A stretch of 64,000 bases of DNA, taken from positions 13,357,782 through 13,421,781 of the forward strand of contig CM045745.1 in the NCBI GenBank assembly GCA_024760905.1, written 5' to 3'. This DNA comes from Plotosus lineatus. Taxonomy: Eukaryota; Chordata; Actinopteri; Siluriformes; Plotosidae. Position numbers and translations under genes: made by a program. A model generated the notes under the pieces. It was not told the origin of the DNA. It ran no database searches and was given only the letters and a program-made list of their open reading frames with translations. Shown piece after piece: positions 57,345 to 64,000 of the stretch (its first letter is position 1; the number at the start of each line of letters is the position of its first letter).

Positions 57345-57580
57345 ATCCTACAAGGGTCACCTGGAGGCTGGAGCCTATTCCAGCCATCTTTAGGCAAAGG
57401 CAGGGAACACCTTGAACAGTTTTCAGTCCATTGCAGGGCCAACACAAAACATTCACATTCACACCTCAGGGCAATTTTAAACAACCAATTAGATGAATGT
57501 GTGTGAGGAACCCAGGAAGACTGTGCAAACTTCAAACAGGAACCCTGGACCTTTTTGGTGTGAGGTAGGCAAGCTAACCA
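57345..57580 (-). repeat. SINE-V copy
   Basis: Minus strand: GTGTGGTTAGCTTGCCTACC head, GTTTGAAGTTTGCACAGTCT, CTAATTGGTTGTTTAAAATT, and tail GATGGCTGGAATAGGCTCCA with GACCCTTGTAGG. Confidence 0.75.
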
Positions 57581-57582
57581 CA

Positions 57583-59171
57583 CTAAATGTTGCAGAGACG
57601 TGTCAACCAAGACAGTCCTACAGCATCGGGATCCCTGAGATATTCAGGGTGGATTTCATCCAACCCCGGAGCCCGACCACCAAGAAGCTTTTTGACTACC
57701 TCAGTGACCTCAGCTCCAGTGATGGGCAGACTCCCGCACAAACCTGCAGGGCCTTCCTCTTCCACGGAGGATGCATTGGTGAGATTGAGGATGTCCTCAA
57801 AATATTCCCTCCACCTCCCGACGACATCTCCAGTCGAGGTGAGCAGCTCCCCACCTCCACTGTAAACAGTGTTTGTGGAGAACTGCTTCCCACTCCTGAG
57901 GCGTTGGATGGTGGTCCAGAACCTTTTTGAAGCCAACCAATAATCACTCTCCAGGCCGTCACCGAACTCCTCCCACACCCAAGATTTTCATCTGCGGCAG
58001 CTTTGGCTGCAGTACGTTTGGCCTGCCGGTACCTGTCTGCTGCCCCGGGAGTCCCACAGACCAGTAAGACCCGATAGGCCTCCTTCTTCAGCTGGACAGC
58101 CCTCATCACCACAGGTGTCAACCACCAGGTTTGGAGGTTACCACCACCACAAGCACCGATAACCTTCTGGCCACAGCTATGGGCTGCCGCCTCAGCAATG
58201 GAGGCACGAAACATGGCGCATTTGGATTCCATGTCACCCGCCTCCTCCGGGACATGGTTGTAGCTCTGCTGGAGGTGGGAGTAAAAGGCCTCTAGGACAG
58301 GAGACTCCGCCAAACGTTCCCAGCAGACCCTAATTGCACACTTGGGCCTGCCAGGTCTGGAAGGCAGCCTCCACCACCATCGAAGCCAGCTCACCACCAG
58401 GTGGTGATCGGTTGACAGCTCAGCTCCCCTCTTCACCCAGGTGTCCAAAACATATGGCCACAAATCCGGTGATACGACTACAAAGTCAATCATCGAACTG
58501 CAACCTAGGGTGTCCCGGTGCCTAGTGCACTTATGGACACCCTTATGTTTGAACATGGTGTTTGTGATAGACAAACTGTGATGAGCACAGAAGTCCAACA
58601 ATGAAACACCATTCGAGTTCAGACTGGAGAGGCTGTGCCTACCGATCACACCCTTCCAGGTCACACTATCGTTGCCCACATGGGCGTTGAAGTCTCCCAA
58701 GACAATGAGTGAGTCTCCCAGGGAAGTGTTCTCCAACACACACCCTAAAGTCTCCATGAAGAGTGAGTACTCTGGACAGTCATTGGTGCATAAGCACAAA
58801 TAACAGTCAGGACCCGTCCCCCCACCTGAAGGCGGAGGGAATCTATCCTTTCATCGACCGGGTAGATGCCCACACCGGCTCACTGCCTCTCCAGAATGGA
58901 ATAAGGTCCAGCCTCTCTCGAGATGGGTGGTTCCAGAGCCCAAGCTATGCGTTGAGGTGAGCCTGACTATATCTACTCGGTATCTCTCCAGCTCACACAC
59001 CAGCTCAGGCTCCTTCCCCGCCAGAGAGGTGACATTCCATGTCCCAAGAGTCAGAGTCAGTAACCGAGGATCGGTCCGACAGAACCCATGCCTTCGGCTG
59101 CCATCTAACTCACATTGCACCCATGCCAATGTGCCCATTGTCATTGTGCCCACCCATGCCAATTCAAACAT
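57583..59171 (-). pseudogene. LINE endonuclease and RT start, frameshifted
   Basis: Frame 59171-58851 carries LTLGTWNVTSLAGKEPELV (catalytic N) and DIVRLTSTHSLGSG, the position of the usual E motif with a different residue. Frame 58799-57696 carries LIVLGDFNAHVGND (catalytic D-N), GCSSMIDFVVVSPDL (D) and LSTDHHLVVSWLRW (D-H), then a linker CGTPGAADRYRQAKRTAAKA. After a shift near 58000, frame 57978-57583 has RLRSGKQFSTNTVYSG, VVGRWREYFEDILN and GRAPGLDEIHPEYLRD, the first RT block. About 30 codons around 58800-58850 are lost to a frame change or deletion. The RT palm with its aspartates is missing. Confidence 0.85.
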
Positions 59172-59185
59172 GCCATCCCTGTATA
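57583..59185 (-). mobile_element. Second APE-type LINE (possibly Rex1-like), 3'-truncated
   Basis: A non-LTR element unrelated in sequence to the RTE copies. It spans the endonuclease, the linker and the very start of RT, and ends abruptly at 57583. GC content is higher than its surroundings, showing it is younger than much of the flanking DNA or from another source. Clade assignment is tentative. Confidence 0.8.
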
Positions 59186-59191
59186 ACTAAC

Positions 59192-59450
59192 ATGTAATAA
59201 ATCTGGGCTTTTTATCCCAAAGTCTACTGGCTCATTTGAGCTGGCGCGAGATATCCTGGTTTTTGTAGCAACTAGTAGATCAACTGCTTCTGAATGGATT
59301 GCTCGGCATTTGCAGTTTACATTACCACTAGTTTAGTGGTACCCATTGAATTCAGGGATTCAAACATTAGCTCAGGGATTTGACCACATGACCTCTCGAT
59401 CATGAGCCCAGCACGCTACCATAACCATTATGCCATGTAACCAACATAAG
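59192..59450 (-). repeat. SINE-T copy 3, decayed
   Basis: Minus strand near 59445: GCATAATGGTTATGGTAGCG head, GTGCTGGGCTCATGATCGAG, then GGGTACCACTAAACTAGTGG. Colinear in part with 38285-38530. Confidence 0.5.
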
Positions 59451-59607
59451 GCAGAATATTTTTTTGGTATACTTTACACAAGCACTCCTGTTCTCATGGC
59501 TTGTCTTTTATTTCAGCTTCATGTCTGACCGGCTTGCACTTTCGATCTTTTCCTAAACTAAAATACTATCTGTAATGGACTAAGGTCTGATAAAAGGTGA
59601 ATTCTCT

Positions 59608-59690
59608 CTGCTTATGCCCAGTGTTCCTGGGATAGGATCCAGACTCACCACGACCTGTCCAGAATTACTGAAGATGAATGAATGAATGTT
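59608..59690 (+). repeat. L2-like 3' tail fragment
   Basis: GGGATAGGATCCAGACTCAC, CACGACCTGTCCAGAATTAC and GAATGAATGAATG form the typical L2/V-SINE terminus. Confidence 0.65.
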
Positions 59691-60094
59691 CCACATCTCT
59701 TTATTTCACTTTACACAGATAATGTGAGTAAATGGCATAAGCACTTCGTTACCACCTCATTCATAGGATGAAGGCACCACCAGACCTTGAATTCAAAAAC
59801 TTTATCAAACAAATAATGGTGGATTGAATTGGCTCAATCATTCTGCATTCTCCCACACAACCTTCAATGATCAGGAGATGCTATTTTTTACTTTTTTCCA
59901 CCTCTCTATTATACAGTCCTTAATTCATTCTGTCTCTTGTTGGTGCTTTGGTTCTACTTTGAGTTAATGCTTGTTTCTTGTGTCTTTCTCAGCGCTCTCT
60001 CTCAACTCAGTCCTGCAGATAAGCATTGGTTTTCTATAGGACCAGCCCTATTACCACCTGTCTATGCTGATTCATGAGCTTTGATACTTTCCCA
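59691..60094. other. No recognised gene
   Basis: Unique sequence leading into the C/T-rich start of the candidate first exon. Confidence 0.45.
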
Positions 60095-60099
60095 AGTGT

Positions 60100-60570
60100 C
60101 ACCCCCCCCCCCACCCCTCTCCTCTCCTCTCCTGCCCCTCCCTCTCTCTTTCCCTCCACTCCGAGGCCGTGCCAGTCCCTCCTCCCCAGCAGTGGTCAGG
60201 GGGAGACTGAAAGCACCACAGATGGTTCCTGAGCTACATGAGCAGTCAGACTACTACGAAAGTGTGTATGTGTGAGAGAGGAAGGGAGGGTGAGTGCTTG
60301 GGAGCACGAGGTGTGAAAGCGCTGTGACAGATGCGAGATCCCAGGCTACTGCAGGCTCTGAGACAGGCGCAGATCTGAAGGAGAGAAACGAGGAGAATTC
60401 AGCACTTCTGGGAAATATCTTAAAGAGGAGAGGTAATGCCGCGCAGTGCTGTATGAGCCGCCTCTTGCACGCGCACACAGCAGGCCAAATTTTCACGCTG
60501 AGATCCCAGCTGCGTGGGGGAAAGTTTTCTGACACAGAACCTACAGAGAGGCAAGCAGCAGGCTTCAGGG
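60100..60570 (+). promoter_or_regulatory. Candidate promoter and 5'UTR region
   Basis: A GC-richer block stands out from the AT-rich surroundings: C-rich and CCTCTCC tracts (60103-60180) and CpGs (CCGCGCAG, GCACGCGCACA). It precedes a short coding start and splice donor at 60571-60655. No TATA box is evident. Upstream ORFs are possible; one frame (60294-60650) is open but stops just before the donor. Confidence 0.4.
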
Positions 60571-60655
60571 ATGAGCTGCCGGAAGAGATGCAAGAGGGAG
60601 GTCTTAAAGTTTGCTGGGCACCTATTCAGATTAATCACCGGCACGCTTAACGCAG
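60571..60655 (+). CDS. Candidate first coding exon of an unidentified host gene
   Basis: From ATG 60571 the frame gives 28 codons, starting MSCRKRCKREVLKFAGHLFR and ending ITGTLNA, then a partial codon. A strong splice donor follows at once: CGCAG|GTAAAG at 60655/60656. The peptide is basic and amphipathic, as in some alternative N-termini, with no signal peptide or known domain visible. No later exon lies in the window that I can identify, so the gene would continue to the right beyond 64 kb or through a long intron. I do not recognise the protein. Without the donor, the frame would run on to 60852 as read-through. Alternatives are a non-coding first exon or chance. Confidence 0.4.
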
Positions 60656-61871
60656 GTAAAGTTTGGAATAGTTGCCTCGCTGATGGATATTTACCCCACA
60701 TGCCATTGCACATTAGAATCATTACTTTTGTGCCAGTTGCGTGTTATTTGGGTTACTGTAAAAAAAAAACAAAAAAAAAAAAAAACACAAGGTTCCTCTC
60801 TGTATATATTGTAGATTCTTGTGAATTCATTTTAAATTCAGCTTTGCTGTGAATGGAGGTATGATTTGTAGAAGGTACTACATTGCACACAGTGCACAAG
60901 TCTGCAGGCAAAGCTGAGTCAAATCTGATTCCAACCTTGTTCATCTCTGAGCCCTTCCATCATAATTGCTTTAATTGGGTCAGTGTATGCCTTTGATTGA
61001 ATTATGATGAGGTAAACAAACTTACATCATCATTTGCCGAATATAAAATAAACCACTGAAGACAGACACGTTGCAGTAATCTTATAACTGTGAGTCATCC
61101 AGATGTTAAAATATCACATTATTGGTGATTATATCGCCACCATCCCTTGTCAGCAATTTCTGCCAGATGTATTATGAATGTAAATGTACACCATGTGATA
61201 AACTGTAAATGTACATTGGAACCGTGTATCATATTTCAGAAATGATAGACTTGTTGTAAACCCAGGAAATAAATCAGATCAGGGAGTGTGTTGACCTTGA
61301 CAGTCTGTATCATAATAAGCCAAGCAATTCTTTGCAATCCGTGATGGTAGAATGGGTTTTGTAGAAGGTGATCCATGATTATACCTGAATCTTTGCACTG
61401 TGCTTACAGAGTAATGCGATAGAAACTTGTGCTTGCTGTAATAGGTGGTAGTCAAAATGTTTCAGCAAAATTCACCGTTCTGCTGCTGTGTTAACTTGGC
61501 ACTACCTCAGTGTATGAGATGGAAAAGAGAATATGAAATTAAATTAGTTTTGGCTGCGTTCTATTGAACTTCTGAAGGTTAGAGCCACAACAGGATCTAT
61601 TTTCAGGATATTGTGACAGAAAATCTTATTAGACTTTGCCTGTCTGTATTCATGTCTCTATCTTTTTTGCAATCAATATTGCAGTGGTTTATTTGGCATC
61701 TGCTAGCATAGTTGCATGGATAGTGTAAATTGATGCATTGCAGCAAAGTGGTTAGCCTAAGGTATGACTTACAACATCTTCTGGTGTCCATGCATTTTCA
61801 TTCTTTATTAATGTTTTCTATTCTATTCTATCCTGAAGAGAATATCAAATGGCTGAGTGTCTAGACGAACA
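60656..61871. other. Possible first intron; no recognised feature
   Basis: Poly-A run at 60761-60786. Unique AT-rich sequence without SINE or MITE copies, unusual for this window. Confidence 0.4.
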
Positions 61872-61996
61872 AGTGTGTGTGTGTGTGTGTGTGTGTGGGT
61901 GTGTGTGTTTGTGTGTGTGTGTGTGGGTGTGTGGGTATGTGGGTGTGTGTCTGTGTGTGTGTGTGTGGGTGGGTGGGTGTGTGTGTGTGTGTGTGG
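61872..61996. repeat. (GT)n microsatellite with GGGT interruptions
   Basis: About 125 bp of GT units broken by GGGT and TATGT variants. Confidence 0.95.
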
Positions 61997-62639
61997 GACC
62001 ATGAGAATTAAAATGTGTGATTACATTTGACTGACATCCTGTTTGTACTTCTATGATACAGTTTGTACTACTATGATACAAAATGGAGAAAGTGCTATTG
62101 TAGGAATGTGGGTTAATATGAGCAAAGGGTAAAAATAGTCTTCACCTTGGTCAGTTTATCTTAAACATTTGGGAAGTTTGATTGTGACTATGGAGAAAAA
62201 AAGATGTTCAAGGTTGAAGTATTTAAGCACAGAAAATTACAAAATCCAAATCAATTTGAAATTTCAGAATTGATTACACTTTTTAATTTTTATCTATCTC
62301 TGTGATGGGTCATTACAAACTACAATACAGCTTTACAAAAATACTCATACAAAAACAAACAAACAAAAAATCCAGGTTTTCAGGAGCCTACTTCCTCACT
62401 GAACCTGAACGTTGATTTTGTGTGTTTGTGCTGGACGGCCTGTTTGGCTTCCTCCTCCCATTTCACGGTCTTTCCACTTTCTGTGCTTACTCTGTTCTGA
62501 TTGGTTGACTGAAATCTCCATGCTCTCAAATAGCTAGATGCAGCCAGCTCATACACCCCAAAGGGAAAAGTTGAACTTGTGCTTACATCTTTTTTTGAGA
62601 ATCTGTTATCGTATGCCTCCTTATTCAACAGTGTAACTT

Positions 62640-62644
<5 letters not shown>
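61997..62644. other. No recognised gene
   Basis: Unique sequence. Confidence 0.45.

Positions 62645-62688
<44 letters not shown>
62645..62688. repeat. (TA)n microsatellite
   Basis: About 22 TA units, next to SINE-A copy 6. Confidence 0.95.
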
Positions 62689-62691
<3 letters not shown>

Positions 62692-62707
62692 GAGTGTGTG
62701 GCAGCCC

Positions 62708-63055
62708 TGAGGGCAGTGGTGGCCTAGTGGTATAGGGCGCTGGATCACTGATACTAAGGTTGGGGGTTCGAGTTCCACTTTCCACAAGGTTGTCACTGTC
62801 CCCCCCCCCCCCGCCCCCCCAGTGCAGCTAACTGGGTTAACAAAGACCAGCCATGTCTCTCACTGTCTATGGTGAGAGGTTCATGTAAAAGAACCATTGC
62901 GGACTTTTGCAAAGAGTAGCTGCAAAGCCGTCAGTGTGTTTCTGTACCTTGGTAAAGGGTTGTGTCAGGAAGGACATCTGATGTAAAAAACATGCGATGA
63001 TTCACTGTGGCGACCCCTGAGAAAAAAGGGAACAGCCGAAAGTAAAAGAAGAAGA
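62708..63055 (+). repeat. SINE-A copy 6, tail with RTE-like (GAA)n
   Basis: The 18-bp duplication AGGAGTGTGTGGCAGCCC lies at 62690-62707 and 63056-63073. The A box is TGGCCTAGTGGTATAGGG and the B box GGTTCGAGTTCC. About 20 bp around the 5'UTR-like block is shortened (ACATCTGATGTAAAAAACAT). The end GTGGCGACCCCTGAG, GGGAACAGCCGAAAG and TAAAAGAAGAAGA is closer to the RTE 3' end than in other copies. Confidence 0.93.
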
Positions 63056-63123
63056 AGGAGTGTGTGGCAGCCCGGATGGGTTAATGCGGAGGCAATAATT
63101 TCCCTCACTGGATAAATACAGGA

Positions 63124-63611
63124 CAGGGATCCCTCACTTTCCGCAGTAAAGTGGAACCGAGATCCTTCCATGAACACCGAATTCCATGAAGTAGAATCAC
63201 CCCCCCCCCCCCGACTGACGTATACCTACATGTATATGTGTATATAATATTAATAAATACATATTCAATGCTATAAATGCTTATAATAACAATTAAACAT
63301 TAAAAATAATGCATAAGATGTAAATAAAATAAAGTACATACATACAGGTGCACGTGTACGCACGCAGATGCGCATCTCACAGAAATGTAACTAGTTTTGG
63401 ATTGTTTATAGTTTAGTTTTTTTTTGTTTGTTTGTTTTGGGTTTTTTTTTTTTTTTTTTTTGCATAATTGGTCTTGTTTTTGCAGCATTTTCCTTAACTT
63501 TTCCCCTATTCTTTCTTAATTTCTTTATATTTTAATTCGATTAATATTTTTTAAAAACCATGATGCACTGAAGCCGCATGAATTGAAGTGCGAAGTAGCG
63601 AGGGATATCTG
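63124..63611 (+). mobile_element. MITE-1 copy 8
   Basis: Left end CAGGGATCCCTCACTTTCC, right end AAGTAGCGAGGGATATCTGC (one substitution cluster). Standard interior with CTGACGTATACCTACATG and GCATAATTGGTCTTG. Confidence 0.88.
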
Positions 63612-63666
63612 CATATCAAAATCAAAAAAGTGTGTGTGTGTTGTATGTTTGGATATATATTTATAG

Positions 63667-63835
63667 ACAAGTAGTGTCTGACTTACAACTGTTTGACTTT
63701 ACACCATCCATGACTTAAAAAAAAAAAAAAAAAAAAATCAATAAATGGCTCATATACTTGGGTATCATGTGTGTGAATGTCATCAGCCTAACCTAGCAGA
63801 TTCTAGACTATTTGTGAGGATCAGATGTGCTGCTT
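63667..63835 (+). mobile_element. MITE-3 copy 2, left part
   Basis: CAAGTAGTGTCTGACTTACA, then a poly-A run (63717-63737), CATATACTTGGGTATCATGT and ATGTCATCAGCC, colinear with 53655-53820. Runs into a hAT end at 63838. Confidence 0.65.
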
Positions 63836-63837
63836 AG

Positions 63838-64000
63838 TGGTCACCAACCACTGGGCCGCGGACCAGTACCGGTCCGTAGCGCAATTGGTACCGGTCCGCA
63901 GAAGAAATAATTCATTATTTCCGTTTTATTTATTATCTGAGTCTGAACGATCTTTATTTTTGAAAAATCTTTATTATTTTGAAAATGACCAGATTCTTTC
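63838..64000 (+). mobile_element. hAT-like element, cut by window edge
   Basis: GTGGTCACCAACCACTGGG followed by CCGCGGACCAGTACCGGTCC and GGTACCGGTCCGCAGAAG. This GC-rich, partly palindromic start is typical of a fish hAT family. The element continues beyond the window. Confidence 0.6.

Noticed and set aside
61872..61996. Tandem GT/GGGT tract considered as a CRISPR-like or telomeric array
   Set aside because: There are no spacers and the unit is a simple dinucleotide with interruptions, which is a microsatellite.

Overview
This is eukaryotic genomic DNA, very probably from a ray-finned fish. The evidence is the repeat content: tRNA-headed SINEs of the V-SINE type, Tc1-like transposons, hAT and Tigger-like non-autonomous elements, an RTE-clade LINE and a second APE-type LINE, with abundant (TA)n, (CA)n and (CT)n microsatellites. 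I see no bacterial features (no operons, rRNA, CRISPR or IS elements). Nearly every long open frame is transposase or LINE sequence, or its antisense shadow. The window looks like intergenic or intronic DNA, with one plausible host first exon at about 60.1-60.66 kb.

Working names used here. RTE copies: A (9890-11219 plus 14402-16226), B (11236-14401), C (7081-8771), D (40472-41221) and E (49195-51623). SINE-A has a tRNA head and an RTE-derived 3' half (6 copies). SINE-B has the same head with an L2/V-SINE-like tail ending in GAATGAATG (9 copies or fragments). SINE-V is DANA/mermaid-like. SINE-T, SINE-U and SINE-R are smaller families. MITE-1 has ends CAGGGATCCCTC and TA target sites (8 copies). 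MITE-2 has ends CAGTGGTACCTC (4 copies). MITE-3 has ends CAAGTAGTGTCTGAC (2 copies). Tigger-like elements occur at 3.49-4.28 kb and 49.1-52.4 kb.

Layout. 0-7 kb: a SINE-B, a hAT MITE with a perfect 8-bp duplication that lies in the end of a MITE-1, a deleted Tigger-like element inside a (TA)n tract, a SINE-A and a SINE-V. 7-8.8 kb: RTE copy C, 5'-truncated and broken. 9.46-16.3 kb: a three-level nest in which MITE-1 is split by full-length RTE A (20-bp duplication), and A is split by full-length RTE B (16-17-bp duplication) carrying an intact 998-codon ORF. 17-24 kb: SINE-B copies, a MITE-2 with a CCAAT-box minisatellite, microsatellites. 24.2-28.5 kb: two Tc1-like transposons in opposite orientation, the second split by a SINE-A, with a hAT remnant between. 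29-43 kb: dense SINE and MITE-1 copies, a Tc1 C-terminal remnant, and RTE fragment D. 43-49 kb: microsatellites, a long inverted repeat, a second long MITE-2, a MITE-1. 49.1-52.4 kb: a Tigger-like element split by RTE E. 53-57 kb: MITE-3, MITE-2, a tiny piggyBac-like MITE, a SINE-B. 57.3-59.2 kb: a 3'-truncated second LINE family. 60-60.7 kb: candidate first exon. 62-64 kb: SINE-A, MITE-1, MITE-3 and a hAT end cut by the window edge.

How the parts work together. The intact RTE B could supply endonuclease and reverse transcriptase. SINE-A carries an RTE-like 3' end and also a stretch of RTE 5' untranslated sequence, so it reads as a composite parasite of this LINE. RTE and SINE-A insertions repeatedly lie inside MITE-1, Tigger-like and Tc1 sequence, so they are younger than those DNA transposons.
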